Shown here: positions 49,430 to 60,976 of the stretch, one piece after another
Position numbering within the stretch: the stretch's first letter is position 1
How the letters are laid out: every line of letters begins with the position of its first letter
Assembly: GCF_003044065.1 (NCBI RefSeq)
Contig: NZ_PZJJ01000009.1
Span: forward strand, 1-64,000
Reading direction: 5' to 3'
Source: Alkalicoccus saliphilus
GTDB lineage: Bacteria; Bacillota; Bacilli; Bacillales; Salisediminibacteriaceae
DNA length: 64,000 nucleotides
Position numbers and translations under genes: made by a program
The notes under the pieces: model-generated
Database searches by the model: none
Told to the model about the DNA's origin: nothing
Seen by the model: the letters and a program-made list of their open reading frames with translations, nothing else

Positions 49430-49481
49430 GTGTCTTATCGTTCCCTCAGACGTGAGCAGGCGGACGGTAAGGCACTTTTTT
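49430..49481 (+). terminator. riboswitch terminator of the purine operon
   Basis: GTGTCTTATCGT (49430-49441) pairs with ACGGTAAGGCAC (49464-49475) through twelve pairs including G-U pairs, followed by T6. It lies 92 bases after the aptamer, leaving room for an antiterminator. Confidence 0.75.
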
Positions 49482-49554
49482 GTGTTCATCTGTTCTCCGG
49501 CGGACAGGCTGCCGGTCATCTTCTGAAAGTAAAAGGCATTCAAGGAGGAAAAGC

Positions 49555-50040
49555 ATGAAAGCAAAAGTCGGTGTAATTATGGGATCCACATCAGACTGGG
49601 AAACGATGAAACATACAACGGAAACATTGGAAGAACTGGAAGTTCCTTATGAAGCAAAAGTAGTGTCTGCCCACCGGACGCCGGATCTGATGTTTGAGTA
49701 CGCAGAGCAGGCCCGTGAAAAAGGGCTGGAAGTTATTATTGCCGGAGCAGGCGGAGCGGCACACCTTCCGGGAATGGTAGCTGCCAAAACGACACTGCCT
49801 GTGATCGGGGTGCCGGTTCAGTCCAAAGCGCTTAACGGGATGGACTCCCTGCTGTCGATTGTGCAGATGCCGGCCGGTGTCCCTGTGGCTACCGTGGCGA
49901 TCGGACGGGCCGGCGCTGTGAATGCGGGTCTTTTGGCAGCCCAGCAGCTTTCGGTGCACGACAGCGGTATTCAGAAACGGCTCGAAGCACGCCGGGAGCA
50001 TAAGAAACAGGAAGTTATGACAGAAGGGGAGCTGAGCTGA
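49555..50040 (+). CDS. purE: N5-carboxyaminoimidazole ribonucleotide mutase
   Basis: A 161-residue class I PurE that moves the carboxyl group of N5-CAIR to form [30 protein letters not shown] and the [14 protein letters not shown] loop are the family signatures. First gene of the twelve-gene IMP operon. ATG at 49555 with CAAGGAGG upstream; the frame extends into the terminator and is not used there. Its stop overlaps purK by one base. Confidence 0.96.
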   Translation: MKAKVGVIMGSTSDWETMKHTTETLEELEVPYEAKVVSAHRTPDLMFEYAEQAREKGLEVIIAGAGGAAHLPGMVAAKTTLPVIGVPVQSKALNGMDSLLSIVQMPAGVPVATVAIGRAGAVNAGLLAAQQLSVHDSGIQKRLEARREHKKQEVMTEGELS

Positions 50041-51191
50041 TGAACGAAAAATGGATTGCACCCGGAAGTACAATAGGCATTCTCGGCGGCGGCCAGCTTG
50101 GACGAATGATGGCTCTTTCCGCCCGGGAAATGGGTTACCGTATAGCCGTTCTGGAACCTAAAGCAGACTCGCCGTGCGGGATGGTGGCAGATGAGGAAGT
50201 TATCGCTTCGTACGACGATACAAAAGGAGCGGCCGGTCTGGCAGCATCATGTGATGTGCTTACTTACGAATTTGAAAATATTACGGCAGAAACCGCACGG
50301 TACCTGGAAGAAACGATGTATCTCCCGCAGGGGAGTGAACTTCTTAAAATCAGTCAGGACCGGCTGAGAGAAAAAGAGGAGCTTCGTTCTTTTGATATTC
50401 CTGTGGCTCCTTACGCAGCTGTCTATACGTTAATGGATCTGAAAGAAGCAGTAGAAAAAATTACTCTTCCGGCCGTATTGAAAACGACACGCGGCGGCTA
50501 CGACGGCAAAGGCCAGTATGTGCTGACAGAAGAAGAAGATATCGAAAAAAGCTGGCAGGAACTCAAAGGAAAAGGTCCTTTTGTTCTGGAACAGAAAATA
50601 AACTTTGATACCGAAGTATCTGTTATTATCACGAGAAGTGTCCACGGAGAAGTGAGTATTTTCCCGACAGCGGAAAATATTCACCGCGGCGGTATACTGC
50701 ATCAAACGATTGTACCGGCGCGTATTTCCAATGAAGCGGAGCAGCGGGCGGAAATGCTTGCCCGCCGCTTTGCGGAATCTATCGGACTTGTCGGGACGCT
50801 TGCGGTAGAGATGTTTGTTACAGGCGACACCGTGTGCGTCAATGAAATCGCTCCAAGGCCGCATAACTCCGGTCATTACACAATCAACGCATGTGAAACA
50901 TCACAGTTCGAGCAGCACATCCGCGCACTCTGCGGCTGGCCCCTCGGTTCTGTCCAGCTTCTGAAGCCGGCTGTAATGGTCAATCTTCTCGGGGAGCACG
51001 TGGACGCCTATCTGGAGCATCACCGCCGGCTGCCGCCGGCTCACGTGCACCTTTATGGAAAGGCCGAGGCGAAAAAAGGAAGGAAAATGGGGCACATTAC
51101 GTTTTTGACGGATACCCCGGAAGAACTAATTAAGCTTATAGATGAATCTGAAATATGGAAAGAGACACAGCTTACAGGAGGCAGAAAATGA
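50040..51191 (+). CDS. purK: N5-carboxyaminoimidazole ribonucleotide synthase
   Basis: A 383-residue ATP-grasp enzyme that makes N5-CAIR from AIR, bicarbonate and ATP, feeding Pur[13 protein letters not shown] at the N-terminus, [15 protein letters not shown] in the ATP-grasp domain and [18 protein letters not shown] are characteristic. ATG overlaps the purE stop (TGATG). Confidence 0.96.
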   Translation: MNEKWIAPGSTIGILGGGQLGRMMALSAREMGYRIAVLEPKADSPCGMVADEEVIASYDDTKGAAGLAASCDVLTYEFENITAETARYLEETMYLPQGSELLKISQDRLREKEELRSFDIPVAPYAAVYTLMDLKEAVEKITLPAVLKTTRGGYDGKGQYVLTEEEDIEKSWQELKGKGPFVLEQKINFDTEVSVIITRSVHGEVSIFPTAENIHRGGILHQTIVPARISNEAEQRAEMLARRFAESIGLVGTLAVEMFVTGDTVCVNEIAPRPHNSGHYTINACETSQFEQHIRALCGWPLGSVQLLKPAVMVNLLGEHVDAYLEHHRRLPPAHVHLYGKAEAKKGRKMGHITFLTDTPEELIKLIDESEIWKETQLTGGRK

Positions 51192-52486
51192 TTGAACGCT
51201 ATACACGACCGGAAATGAAGAAACTCTGGAATGACGAAAACCGCTATCAGGCGTGGCTGGAAGTAGAAATTCTCGCCTGTGAAGCGTGGGCGGAAATCGG
51301 GGACATCCCAAAGGAAGACGTAAAGAAAATAAGGGAAAATGCTTCCTTTGATGTAAACCGGATTCTTGAAATTGAAGAAGAAACACGCCACGATGTTGTA
51401 GCCTTTACGAGAGCTGTGTCGGAAACGCTCGGTCCGGAAAGAAAATGGGTTCATTACGGCCTTACTTCCACTGACGTAGTCGACACTGCGCTTTCCTATC
51501 TGCTGCTGCAGGCCAACGATATTCTTGAAGAGGATCTGCGGCGTTTTATAGATATTTTGAAAGATAAAGCGAAGGAACATAAAAACACGGTGATGATGGG
51601 CCGTACCCACGGTGTACATGCGGAACCAACAACTTTCGGGCTGAAGCTCGCCCTCTGGCACGAAGAAATGAAAAGAAACCTGGAGCGCTTTCTGCAGGCG
51701 AAAGAATCCGTCCGGGCAGGGAAGCTTTCCGGTGCTGTCGGCACGTACGCAAACATTGACCCGCAGGTAGAGCAGCATGTGTGCCACGGGCTCGGTCTGG
51801 AACCGTCCCCTATTTCCACTCAGACGCTTCAGCGGGACCGCCACGCCCACTATATTGCTACAATTTCTCTGATCGGCGCTTCCATAGAGAAAATGGCCGT
51901 TGAAATCCGAGGCCTTCAAAAAAGTGAAACACGGGAAGTAGAGGAGTTTTTTGCGAAAGGCCAGAAAGGATCTTCCGCTATGCCGCATAAAAGAAATCCA
52001 ATTGGTTCAGAAAATATGACGGGTCTTGCCCGTATTCTCCGGGGACATGTTGTTACTGCCTACGAAAACGTAGCTCTCTGGCACGAAAGAGACATCTCTC
52101 ATTCATCGGCAGAACGAATCATGCTTCCGGATGCTACAACGGCTTTGAACTATATGCTGAACCGTTTCGGAAATATTGTGAAGAATTTAACCGTGTTCCC
52201 TGAAAACATGAAAGCGAATATGGGAAGAACATACGGACTGATTTATTCCCAGCGTGTTCTCCTTACTCTTATCGATAAAGGCATGGCGAGAGAAGAAGCA
52301 TACGATCTTGTACAGCCGAAAGCAATGCAGGCATGGGAAGAAGCTGTGCAGTTCCGTACGCTCGTGGAAGCTGACGAAGAGATCACTTCCCGTCTTTCGG
52401 AAAAAGAAATCGATGACTGCTTTGATTACCACCACCATCTGACACACGTTGACATGATCTTTAACCGTCTTGGATTAAACGACTAA
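51188..52486 (+). CDS. purB: adenylosuccinate lyase
   Basis: A 432-residue fumarase-superfamily lyase acting twice in purine synthesis, on SAICAR and on adenylosuccinate. [16 protein letters not shown] is the signature with the catalytic serine loop; [14 protein letters not shown] holds the catalytic His. The ATG at 51188 gives the [10 protein letters not shown] start seen in Bacillus PurB and overlaps the purK stop by 4 bases. Confidence 0.96.
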   Translation: MIERYTRPEMKKLWNDENRYQAWLEVEILACEAWAEIGDIPKEDVKKIRENASFDVNRILEIEEETRHDVVAFTRAVSETLGPERKWVHYGLTSTDVVDTALSYLLLQANDILEEDLRRFIDILKDKAKEHKNTVMMGRTHGVHAEPTTFGLKLALWHEEMKRNLERFLQAKESVRAGKLSGAVGTYANIDPQVEQHVCHGLGLEPSPISTQTLQRDRHAHYIATISLIGASIEKMAVEIRGLQKSETREVEEFFAKGQKGSSAMPHKRNPIGSENMTGLARILRGHVVTAYENVALWHERDISHSSAERIMLPDATTALNYMLNRFGNIVKNLTVFPENMKANMGRTYGLIYSQRVLLTLIDKGMAREEAYDLVQPKAMQAWEEAVQFRTLVEADEEITSRLSEKEIDDCFDYHHHLTHVDMIFNRLGLND

Positions 52487-52506
52487 AGCTGAAGGAGTGT
52501 ACACCG

Positions 52507-53217
52507 ATGGAATCTGTCTGCCTGTATGAAGGAAAAGCGAAGCGTATTTTTGAAACGGAGGATCCGGACGTGCTGCGCATTGCCTACAAGGACGATGCAA
52601 CAGCATTTAACGGGGAGAAGATGGAGGTGCTCGAAGGAAAAGGACGGCTGAATAACAAAATCAGTTCCATGATCTTTGAACGCCTTCAGGAAGCCGGCGT
52701 GGAAAGTCACTTTATTAAACAGCTTTCAGAAACAGAGCAGCTCGTCCATCCGGTAGAAATTGTTCCTCTCGAAGTGGTGGTCCGCAATGCGGCTGCAGGA
52801 AGCCTTATAAAACGGCTTGGAGTAGAGCGGGGGAAACAGTTCTTTCCACCGATTATTGAATTTTATTATAAAGATGACGAGCTCGGAGATCCACTTCTTA
52901 ACGAAGCGCACATTGCTGCACTTTCACTTGCGGAAGAAAAAGAGCTTCTGGAAATGAAAAAAATGGCTCTTCAGGTAAACAAGGAACTGATCTGGCTTTT
53001 TGAAGAAGCAGGCATCGATCTCGTGGACTTTAAACTGGAATTCGGCCGTCGGAATGGAAAGATTCTTCTCGCGGATGAAATATCTCCGGATACGTGCCGG
53101 CTCTGGGATAAAAAAACAGGTGAATCGTTTGATAAAGACTTATTCCGCTTCTCGCAGGGAAGTCTGCAGGAAGGATACGAAATGATTTTAAAACGTTTAG
53201 GAGGACAAGAATCATGA
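52507..53217 (+). CDS. purC: SAICAR synthase
   Basis: A 236-residue ligase joining aspartate to CAIR. LYEGKAKRIFETEDPDVL, VVVRNAAAGSLIKRLGVE and the DEISPDTCRLWD motif are the family signatures. ATG at 52507 with GAAGGAG upstream, 20 bases after purB. Overlaps purS by 4 bases. Confidence 0.96.
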   Translation: MESVCLYEGKAKRIFETEDPDVLRIAYKDDATAFNGEKMEVLEGKGRLNNKISSMIFERLQEAGVESHFIKQLSETEQLVHPVEIVPLEVVVRNAAAGSLIKRLGVERGKQFFPPIIEFYYKDDELGDPLLNEAHIAALSLAEEKELLEMKKMALQVNKELIWLFEEAGIDLVDFKLEFGRRNGKILLADEISPDTCRLWDKKTGESFDKDLFRFSQGSLQEGYEMILKRLGGQES

Positions 53218-53471
53218 CTTATAACGTAAAGGTGTACATCAGCTGGAAAGAAGGAGTCCTCGATCCGCAGGGAGCAGCAGTAACAGATTCTCTTCATAAA
53301 ATCGGCTACAGCGGAGTGGAATCCGTTTCCATCAGCCGGATGGTCGAAGTGAAAATGGAAGCAGACAGAGACAGTGTGGAACGGCAGGTCACCGAAATGT
53401 GCGAAAAGCTTTTGGCAAACCCGGTTATTGAAGATTACAGCTACGAAATTGAGGAGGTTGTTTCCTCATGA
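53214..53471 (+). CDS. purS: FGAM synthase subunit PurS
   Basis: An 85-residue small subunit that bridges PurQ and PurL in the three-part formylglycinamidine ribonucleotide synthase of Gram-positive bacteria. [19 protein letters not shown] and the [18 protein letters not shown] end are typical. AGGAGG lies within the end of purC. Overlaps purQ by 4 bases. Confidence 0.95.
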   Translation: MTYNVKVYISWKEGVLDPQGAAVTDSLHKIGYSGVESVSISRMVEVKMEADRDSVERQVTEMCEKLLANPVIEDYSYEIEEVVSS

Positions 53472-54151
53472 AGTTTGCTGTAATCATGTTTCCAGGTTCC
53501 AACTGCGACGTGGATATGTATCACGCCGTGGAAGAAGCTGTCGGCGAGGAAGTAGAATACGTGTGGCACAACGAAACAAGTCTGGAAGGATTCGACGCTG
53601 TGCTCCTGCCGGGAGGATTTTCGTACGGGGATTACCTCCGTCCGGGAGCGATCGCCCACTTTTCACCGATCATGGAAGCTGTGAAGAAGGCAGCGGACGA
53701 GGGAAAGCCGGTGCTCGGGGTGTGCAATGGTTTTCAGGTGCTTCTCGAAAGCAGAATGCTCCCGGGAGCGATGCGCCGTAACAAAAATCTGCATTTCATA
53801 TGTAAAACACTTCCGCTTACAGTGGAAAACAACACTACTGTATTTACAAACAGCTACGAACAGGGAGAAACGATTCAGATTCCGGTAGCCCACGGAGATG
53901 GAAACTATTACTGTGATGAAAAAACACTTGCAGAACTCAGAGAAAACAACCAGATTGTCTTTACCTACGGGCTGAATGAGAACGGCTCCACCGCAGATAT
54001 TGCAGGAATTACGAACAAAGAAGGCAACGTACTCGGCATGATGCCGCACCCGGAACGGGCCGTAGAAGAACTTCTCGGTTCAGCCGACGGAAAAAAGCTG
54101 TTCACTTCGATCGTTAAGCAATGGAGGGAAAAAAATGCAGTTACTTCATGA
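53468..54151 (+). CDS. purQ: FGAM synthase glutaminase subunit PurQ
   Basis: A 227-residue class I glutamine amidotransferase that supplies ammonia to PurL. Catalytic Cys86 is in LGVCNGFQ; the His-Glu pair is in [16 protein letters not shown] at the start is typical. It overlaps purL by 17 bases. Confidence 0.96.
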   Translation: MKFAVIMFPGSNCDVDMYHAVEEAVGEEVEYVWHNETSLEGFDAVLLPGGFSYGDYLRPGAIAHFSPIMEAVKKAADEGKPVLGVCNGFQVLLESRMLPGAMRRNKNLHFICKTLPLTVENNTTVFTNSYEQGETIQIPVAHGDGNYYCDEKTLAELRENNQIVFTYGLNENGSTADIAGITNKEGNVLGMMPHPERAVEELLGSADGKKLFTSIVKQWREKNAVTS

Positions 54152-56366
54152 GCCATCACCGGAACTGATTAAAGAAAAGAAGCTGTTTGCAGAAATGGGT
54201 GTGTCCGAAGAAGAATTCACTTTCATTGAAAGTATTCTCGGACGTCTGCCGAATTACACGGAACTGGGACTTTTTTCCGTGATGTGGTCTGAGCACTGCA
54301 GCTACAAAAACTCCAAAGTACTTCTAAAAAAATTCCCTGTAGAAGGTGAACGCGTCCTTCAGGGGCCGGGTGAAGGGGCAGGCATCATTGATATTGACGA
54401 TGAGCAGGCCGTTGTTTTCAAAATAGAGAGCCACAACCATCCATCGGCTGTAGAACCTTACGAGGGAGCAGCTACAGGTGTCGGAGGTATTATACGGGAC
54501 GTTTTTTCCATGGGGGCCCGGCCGGTGGCGCTGCTGAATTCTCTCCGGTTCGGTGAATTGAAAAACCCGAGAGTCAAGTATTTGTTTGAAGGTGTCGTTT
54601 CGGGAATCGCTGGATACGGCAACTGTATCGGTATTCCGACTGTCGGCGGTGAAGTGCAGTTTGACCCATGCTACGAGGGCAATCCGCTCGTAAATGCCAT
54701 GTGTGTCGGGCTGATCGATCATAAAGATATTCAAAAAGGCCAGGCCAAAGGTATCGGCAACCCGGTGATGTACGTCGGAGCCGGCACAGGGCGTGACGGT
54801 ATTCACGGAGCGACGTTTGCGTCGGAAGAATTGAGCGAGGATTCCGAGGCAAAACGTCCAGCAGTGCAGGTGGGAGATCCATTTATGGAAAAGCTGCTTG
54901 TAGAAGCGTGTCTCGAGGCAACGAAGCATCCAAAGCTTGTCGGTATTCAGGATATGGGGGCAGCCGGCCTGACTTCTTCCTCCGCCGAAATGGCGAGCAA
55001 GGCAGGATCCGGTATCCGCATGAATCTTGATCTCGTACCACAGCGGGAAAAGCAGATGTCTCCTTATGAAATGATGCTCTCAGAATCCCAGGAGCGCATG
55101 CTTCTCGTCGTAGAAAAAGGAAGCGAGCAGGAATTCAAAGACATTTTTGATCACTGGGGTCTCAATGCAGTAGTCGTCGGAGAGGTAACGGATGACAAGC
55201 GCCTGACCCTTATCCACGAAGGAAAAACAGCAGCTGACGTTCCTGTGGATGCCCTGGCGGAAGAAGCACCGGTCTACCATAAACCTTCCAGAGAACCGGC
55301 TTATTTCCGGGAATTTCAAAAGCAGGAAAATTACCGTCCAAAAGTCGGGGACTATGGAACAGTATTGAAAGAACTTCTGCAGCAGCCGACGATAGCGAGC
55401 AAAGAATGGGTATACGAGCAGTATGATTACATGGTCCGCACGAATACAGTGGCGGCACCGGGATCGGATGCTGCGGTGATCCGCCTGCGCGGAACGAACA
55501 AAGCACTTGCGATGACGACCGACTGCAACTCCCGCTTTATTTATCTTGATCCGTACGAAGGCGGCAAACTTGCTGTCGCAGAAGCGGCCCGTAACATTAC
55601 AGCTTCCGGGGCTGAAGCCCTTGGCGTGACCGACTGTCTGAACTACGGAAGCCCGGACAACCCTGAGATTTTCTGGCAGCTGGAGAAATCCACCGACGGA
55701 CTCAGTGAAGCATGCCGGACGCTGGAAACACCGGTAGTCGGCGGAAATGTTTCTCTTTACAATGAAACAAACCGCGGTGCCGTGTACCCGACTCCTGTTA
55801 TTGGTATGGTTGGTCTGATTCATGACACGGCCCACATTACAACGCAGGCAGCAAAGCAGAGCGGAGACGCCGTTTACTTTCTCGGAAAAGTTACGCCGTC
55901 CTTTGCAGGAAGCGAGCTGCAGAAAATGACCGAAGGAAGTATTTTCGGGAAGGTTGCACCTGTCGATCTGGAAGCAGAAAAAAGATACCAGAAACAAGTC
56001 CTTTCCGCTGTTCGCAACGGTTCTGTCAGTTCCGCCCATGACGTAAGCGAAGGGGGCTTTGCTGCCGCGGCGATAGAGAAATTGTTCGGAACCAGTCTCG
56101 GAGCAGAAGTAACACTGCCTCACGAAGATGATCTTGCCGGAAGTTTTGCAGAAGGGTACCCAGGCTACATTGTGACTGTTCCTCAGGAGAAAAAGACAAC
56201 TTTTGAAAAGGCTGCACCGGAAGCGGTGGAAATCGGCCGGATTACGGAAGAAGCAGAGTTCACACTGCGGAATAAGCAGGGAGAAACTGTCCTGAAAGAA
56301 TCCGTCGGGGAACTCGAAAAGCTTTGGAGAGGAGCTGTATCATGCGCACTGAAATCAAAGGACTGA
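54135..56366 (+). CDS. purL: FGAM synthase large subunit PurL
   Basis: A 743-residue ATP-dependent FGAM synthase catalytic subunit of the short (Gram-positive) type that works with PurS and Pur[36 protein letters not shown] and [11 protein letters not shown] are the signatures of the first half; [13 protein letters not shown] marks the second. ATG at 54135 inside the end of purQ, with ATGGAGGG upstream. It overlaps purF by 25 bases. Confidence 0.96.
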   Translation: MQLLHEPSPELIKEKKLFAEMGVSEEEFTFIESILGRLPNYTELGLFSVMWSEHCSYKNSKVLLKKFPVEGERVLQGPGEGAGIIDIDDEQAVVFKIESHNHPSAVEPYEGAATGVGGIIRDVFSMGARPVALLNSLRFGELKNPRVKYLFEGVVSGIAGYGNCIGIPTVGGEVQFDPCYEGNPLVNAMCVGLIDHKDIQKGQAKGIGNPVMYVGAGTGRDGIHGATFASEELSEDSEAKRPAVQVGDPFMEKLLVEACLEATKHPKLVGIQDMGAAGLTSSSAEMASKAGSGIRMNLDLVPQREKQMSPYEMMLSESQERMLLVVEKGSEQEFKDIFDHWGLNAVVVGEVTDDKRLTLIHEGKTAADVPVDALAEEAPVYHKPSREPAYFREFQKQENYRPKVGDYGTVLKELLQQPTIASKEWVYEQYDYMVRTNTVAAPGSDAAVIRLRGTNKALAMTTDCNSRFIYLDPYEGGKLAVAEAARNITASGAEALGVTDCLNYGSPDNPEIFWQLEKSTDGLSEACRTLETPVVGGNVSLYNETNRGAVYPTPVIGMVGLIHDTAHITTQAAKQSGDAVYFLGKVTPSFAGSELQKMTEGSIFGKVAPVDLEAEKRYQKQVLSAVRNGSVSSAHDVSEGGFAAAAIEKLFGTSLGAEVTLPHEDDLAGSFAEGYPGYIVTVPQEKKTTFEKAAPEAVEIGRITEEAEFTLRNKQGETVLKESVGELEKLWRGAVSCALKSKD

Positions 56367-57766
56367 ATGAAGAGTGCGGCGTTTTTGGAGTATGGGGGCA
56401 CGAGGATGCGGCGAGCATTACGTACTACGGCCTGCACAGTCTCCAGCACAGGGGCCAGGAGGGGGCAGGAATTGTCGTTTCCGATGAGAAGAGGCTGAAA
56501 GTGCATAAAGGTATGGGACTCGTTAACGACGTGTTTAACGAAGACAAAATAAAAAGTCTGACGGGAAATGGTGCGATTGGTCATGTGCGTTACACTACGG
56601 CCGGTGACAGCGACTTTATTAACTGTCAGCCGCTGCTGTTCAATTCCCAGACGAGCAGCCTGGCGCTTGCCCACAACGGAAACATTGTAAATGCGACCGC
56701 CCTGAAGCGTCAGCTGGAGCATCAGGGAAGTATATTTCAGACAACGTCCGACACGGAAGTTATTGCCCATCTGATTAAGCGGAGCGGTTATCCGAATTTG
56801 ATCGATTCTGTTAAGAACGCTCTGACAATGGTCAAGGGGGCCTATGCCCTTGCCTGTCTCGTAGAGGATGCGATGATTGTAGCACTTGATCCGAACGGTC
56901 TGCGCCCGCTTTCGATCGGCCGTCTCGGCGATGCTTACGTCGTTTCTTCAGAAACATGTGCGTTTGATATTATCGGTGCCGAGTTTGTACGGGAAGTACA
57001 GCCCGGAGAACTGATAGTTATCAACAATGACGGCATGCATATTGACCGTTTTGCCAGCGGGACTAAAAGAACGCTCTGCTCGATGGAATATGTTTATTTT
57101 GCCCGTCCGGACAGCAACGTGGATGAAATCAATATTCATATGGCGAGAAAAAATCTTGGGAGGAAGCTTGCAGAGGAAGCTCCCATACAGGCTGATGTAG
57201 TAACCGGGGTACCGGATTCCAGTATTTCTGCAGCAATCGGCTACGCCGAACAGTCAGGAATTCCGTATGAGCTCGGACTGATCAAAAACCGGTATGTCGG
57301 CAGAACCTTTATCCAGCCTTCCCAGGCGCTCCGGGAACAGGGTGTGAAAATGAAGCTGTCTGCTGTCCGGGGGGTAGTGGAAGGGAAAAGCGTTGTCATG
57401 GTGGACGATTCGATTGTCCGGGGGACTACGGCCCGCCGTATCGTCAAACTGCTGAAAGAAGCCGGGGCGAAAGAAGTACACGTCCGAATCAGCTCACCTC
57501 CGATAATTAATCCGTGCTACTACGGCATCGATACGTCCACAAAAGGGGAACTGATTGCTGCTTCCCGGTCTACAGAGGAAATTCGGGAGGAAATGGGAGC
57601 CGATTCTCTTGCCTACTTGAGCATCAGCGGTCTAACAGAAGGAATCGGCCGACCGGATGAAGGCCCGGACTGCGGTCAGTGCCTGGCATGTTTCACCGGT
57701 CAGTATCCGACCGAAATTTTCCCGGAAGCCGATCATCCTTACGACAAAGTTCTTGGAGGAAAATAA
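56342..57766 (+). CDS. purF: amidophosphoribosyltransferase
   Basis: A 474-residue enzyme for the first step of the pathway, forming phosphoribosylamine from PRPP and glutamine. [11 protein letters not shown] is a short propeptide; cleavage exposes Cys12 in CGVFGVWG as nucleophile. [12 protein letters not shown] is the PRPP site. Four cysteines, including CGQCLACF near the C-terminus, fit the iron-sulfur cluster of Bacillus-type PurF. ATG at 56342 is chosen for GGAGAGGAG upstream and the expected propeptide length. Confidence 0.95.
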   Translation: MRTEIKGLNEECGVFGVWGHEDAASITYYGLHSLQHRGQEGAGIVVSDEKRLKVHKGMGLVNDVFNEDKIKSLTGNGAIGHVRYTTAGDSDFINCQPLLFNSQTSSLALAHNGNIVNATALKRQLEHQGSIFQTTSDTEVIAHLIKRSGYPNLIDSVKNALTMVKGAYALACLVEDAMIVALDPNGLRPLSIGRLGDAYVVSSETCAFDIIGAEFVREVQPGELIVINNDGMHIDRFASGTKRTLCSMEYVYFARPDSNVDEINIHMARKNLGRKLAEEAPIQADVVTGVPDSSISAAIGYAEQSGIPYELGLIKNRYVGRTFIQPSQALREQGVKMKLSAVRGVVEGKSVVMVDDSIVRGTTARRIVKLLKEAGAKEVHVRISSPPIINPCYYGIDTSTKGELIAASRSTEEIREEMGADSLAYLSISGLTEGIGRPDEGPDCGQCLACFTGQYPTEIFPEADHPYDKVLGGK

Positions 57767-57767
57767 C

Positions 57768-58802
57768 ATGTCCAAAGCGTATGAAGAAGCCGGAGTAAAT
57801 ATCGAAGCCGGATACGAAGGGGTGGAAAGAATCAAAAAGCACGTCGCTTCCACGATGCGTCCGGAAGTAATCGGAGGCCTCGGGGGATTCGGCGGCATGT
57901 TTGATATGAACCGCCTCGGCTTAAAAGAGCCGGTGCTCGTATCGGGAACGGATGGCGTCGGAACAAAGCTCATGGTTGCCCAGCAGTCCGGAATTCACGA
58001 TACGATCGGTATCGATGCTGTGGCGATGTGTGTCAATGATATTGCAGCACAGGGGGCTGCCCCGCTTTTCTTTCTGGATTACCTCGCTCTCGGAAAGAAT
58101 GACCCGTCGCTCGTAGAAGAAATTGTATCAGGGGTCGCAGAAGGCTGCCGCCAGGCGGGCTGCGCGCTGATCGGGGGAGAAACGGCAGAAATGCCCGGCC
58201 TGTATGAAGAAACCGAATACGACGTAGCCGGCTTTACGGTCGGGGCAGCTGAAAAAAAGGCACTCTGGCAGCAGGCTGAAGCAGGGGATCTGCTGATTGG
58301 TCTGCTTTCAAGCGGTATCCACAGCAACGGCTTTTCGCTCGTAAGAAAAATTGCTGAAGAAGCAGGTCTTGCCTGGAATGACCCAGCTCCGTTCCAAAAA
58401 GATACGACTCTCGGTGAAGCAGTTCTTACACCGACGAGAATATATATCCGTGCACTCCGGGGGCTTCTCGGAACCACTCATATTAATGCAGCTGCCCATA
58501 TCACAGGAGGCGGTCTCGTCGAAAACATTCCAAGGATGCTCAAAGAAGGTACAGGAGCAGAAATAGATCTCAGCAGTCTTCCGGTTCTGCCGGTGTTTTC
58601 CTGGCTTCAGGAAGCAGGAAAACTGACAGAAAATGATATGCTGGAAACGTTCAATACCGGCATAGGTTTTGTCCTGGCGGTGCGTGAATCAGAAAAAGAT
58701 CACGTGTGGCCACTGCTCGAAATGAATGGGGAGCACCCGGTACTGCTTGGGAAAGTAACGGAGGAAGAAGGTCTCCGGTTTAAGGGAGAAATGACGAAAT
58801 GA
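57768..58802 (+). CDS. purM: AIR synthetase
   Basis: A 344-residue phosphoribosylformylglycinamidine cyclo-ligase. GLGGFGGMFDMN, VSGTDGVGTKL and ALIGGETAEMPGLY are the family signatures. The ATG at 57768 follows TTGGAGG and sits one base after the purF stop; the frame inside purF is not used. Overlaps purN by 4 bases. Confidence 0.96.
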   Translation: MSKAYEEAGVNIEAGYEGVERIKKHVASTMRPEVIGGLGGFGGMFDMNRLGLKEPVLVSGTDGVGTKLMVAQQSGIHDTIGIDAVAMCVNDIAAQGAAPLFFLDYLALGKNDPSLVEEIVSGVAEGCRQAGCALIGGETAEMPGLYEETEYDVAGFTVGAAEKKALWQQAEAGDLLIGLLSSGIHSNGFSLVRKIAEEAGLAWNDPAPFQKDTTLGEAVLTPTRIYIRALRGLLGTTHINAAAHITGGGLVENIPRMLKEGTGAEIDLSSLPVLPVFSWLQEAGKLTENDMLETFNTGIGFVLAVRESEKDHVWPLLEMNGEHPVLLGKVTEEEGLRFKGEMTK

Positions 58803-59401
58803 CGAAAATAGCTGTCTTTGCTTCAGGTAATGGGAGTAACTTTCAGGCAGTGAGTGATGCCTGCCGGGGAGGGAGTATCGACGGAGAAATTGTCCTCGCT
58901 GTGTGTGATAAACCCGGAGCTTATGTAGAAACGAGAGCGGAAAAGTCAGAGGTTCCGCTCTTTTCTTTTGCGCCGAAAAATTTTGAATCCAAGGCGGCGT
59001 TCGAAAAGAAAATAGTCGGAAAGCTGAAGGAACACGGCGTGGAACTTATCGTGCTCGCAGGATACATGCGTCTCATCGGAGATACACTTCTGCAGGCCTA
59101 CGAAAACCGGATTTTAAATATTCATCCTTCTCTTCTACCGGCTTTCCCCGGTCTGGACGCGGTCGGGCAGGCTTTGGCTGCTGGAGTAAAAGTAACGGGG
59201 GTAACTGTTCATCTTGTCGATTCCGGTATGGATACTGGTCCGATTCTTGCCCAAAAACCTGTTACAATAGAACAGAAGGACACAAGAGACGATGTGGAAG
59301 CAAAAATACGGGAAGTAGAACATCAGCTGTATCCGGAAACGGTGCAGCAATGGATTGAAACCATAAAGGAGAGTGACGAGCGTTGCCTAAACGAGCGTTA
59401 G
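58799..59401 (+). CDS. purN: GAR transformylase PurN
   Basis: A 200-residue 10-formyl-tetrahydrofolate-dependent glycinamide ribonucleotide formyltransferase. FASGNGSNFQAV near the start, AGYMRLIG, and the catalytic NIHPSLLPAFPGLDAVGQAL with Asn-His, then DSGMDTGPI with the catalytic Asp, are all intact. It overlaps purH by 19 bases. Confidence 0.95.
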   Translation: MTKIAVFASGNGSNFQAVSDACRGGSIDGEIVLAVCDKPGAYVETRAEKSEVPLFSFAPKNFESKAAFEKKIVGKLKEHGVELIVLAGYMRLIGDTLLQAYENRILNIHPSLLPAFPGLDAVGQALAAGVKVTGVTVHLVDSGMDTGPILAQKPVTIEQKDTRDDVEAKIREVEHQLYPETVQQWIETIKESDERCLNER

Positions 59402-60918
59402 TAAGTGTGTCAGACAAAACAGGAATCGTTCCTTTCGTTAAGGAACTGACAGAGCTTGGTGTAGAAATCATATCCACTGGTGGGACGAAAAAGAAACTGG
59501 AAGAAGCAGCTATACCAGTCATCGGAATCGAAGAAGTTACCGGCTTTCCGGAAATGATGGATGGACGGGTGAAGACACTCCATCCTGCTATTCATGGAGG
59601 GCTTCTTGCTGTAAGAAACAACGAAGAACATATGAGTGCTCTCCATTCCGAAAAAATCGACCTGATTGATCTTGTAATCGTCAACCTGTATCCTTTTCAG
59701 CAGACCATTGAAAACCCCGAGTCGACTTTTCTCGATGCCGTAGAAAATATTGATATCGGCGGCCCGTCAATGATCCGTTCTGCAGCTAAAAACCATAGAG
59801 ATGTAACTGTACTCGTAGACGCTGCGGACTACGACGCGGCAGCACAAGAATTAAAAGCAGAAGGCGAAGTCTCGGAACGGCTGAACCGAAAGCTAGCAGC
59901 TAAAGCTTTCAGACATACAGCGGCTTATGACGCCCTTATTGCAGAATACATGACAGAACACGTCGGGGAAGATGCGCCTGAAAAACTCACAAAAACTTAC
60001 AACTTAAAACAGTCGCTCCGCTACGGAGAAAATCCGCATCAAATGGCAGCTTTTTATGAAAAGCCGATCGCCAGCTCTGCGACAGTGGCAAAAGCCCGCC
60101 AGCTGCACGGCAAAGAGCTTTCCTACAACAATATTAACGACGCAGACGCAGCCATCGCTGTTATCCGGGATTTTCGGGAGCCGGCTGCAGCAGCGATCAA
60201 GCACATGAATCCATGCGGTGTCGGCACCGGTTCCGATACAGCCCAGGCTTTTGAAAAAGCTTATGCCGGTGATCCGGTTTCTATTTTTGGCGGTATCGTT
60301 GCGTGTAACAGGGAAGTAGATGCAGAATCAGCGGCCATGATGAAGGAAATTTTCCTCGAAATTATTATTGCACCGTCATTTACAGAAGAAGCACTGAAAA
60401 TACTTACCGAAAAGAAAAACCTCCGCCTGCTGGAAGTGGACCTGGATGCCCACTACGCTGGAGAACACCGGGTAACTACTGTATCCGGCGGCGCGCTGAT
60501 CCAGGAAACGGATACGCTCAGCTATGAAGACGTCGAAGTAACAATTCCGACAGACCGCAAGCCTTCCGACAGGGAGCTTGAGCAGATTCAAATGGCCTGG
60601 AAAGTGGTAAAACACGTGAAGTCGAACGCGATTGTCCTTGCTAAAGAGGATCGGACGATCGGGATCGGTGCGGGGCAGATGAACCGCGTCGGAGCAGCAA
60701 AAATAGCTGTGGAACAGGCCGGCAGCGAGGCGGAAGGCTCCGTCATGGCTTCCGATGCCTTTTTTCCGATGGCCGATACAGTGGAAGTAGCTGCAGAAGC
60801 AGGCGTCCGTGCGATTATTCAGCCGGGCGGATCAAAACGGGATCAGGAATCAATCGACAAAGCGAATGAATTTGGTATTGCCATGGTCTTTACCGGTGTG
60901 CGGCATTTCAAACATTAA
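59383..60918 (+). CDS. purH: AICAR transformylase / IMP cyclohydrolase
   Basis: A 511-residue bifunctional enzyme for the last two steps to IMP. The N-terminal cyclohydrolase has LVSVSDKTGI, STGGT and GRVKTLHPAIHGG; the C-terminal formyltransferase has SLRYGENPHQ, AAAIKHMNPCGVG and KHVKSNAIVL. The TTG start at 59383 gives the usual MPKRALVSVSDK N-terminus and has AAGGAGAG 14 bases upstream. Confidence 0.95.
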   Translation: MPKRALVSVSDKTGIVPFVKELTELGVEIISTGGTKKKLEEAAIPVIGIEEVTGFPEMMDGRVKTLHPAIHGGLLAVRNNEEHMSALHSEKIDLIDLVIVNLYPFQQTIENPESTFLDAVENIDIGGPSMIRSAAKNHRDVTVLVDAADYDAAAQELKAEGEVSERLNRKLAAKAFRHTAAYDALIAEYMTEHVGEDAPEKLTKTYNLKQSLRYGENPHQMAAFYEKPIASSATVAKARQLHGKELSYNNINDADAAIAVIRDFREPAAAAIKHMNPCGVGTGSDTAQAFEKAYAGDPVSIFGGIVACNREVDAESAAMMKEIFLEIIIAPSFTEEALKILTEKKNLRLLEVDLDAHYAGEHRVTTVSGGALIQETDTLSYEDVEVTIPTDRKPSDRELEQIQMAWKVVKHVKSNAIVLAKEDRTIGIGAGQMNRVGAAKIAVEQAGSEAEGSVMASDAFFPMADTVEVAAEAGVRAIIQPGGSKRDQESIDKANEFGIAMVFTGVRHFKH

Positions 60919-60976
60919 AGCGTAATTTTTCAATAAAAGCATGAAACATTTCAAACGTTAGAAGGAGGCAGATGCA

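Noticed and set aside
55080-56123. Long minus-strand frame within purL
   Set aside because: It is a shadow of purL with no ribosome site and no recognisable motif.
60942-60953. TGAAACATTTCA between purH and purD as a Rex site
   Set aside because: The outer TTG and CAA needed for Rex are missing, and purD is within the operon; it is probably chance.
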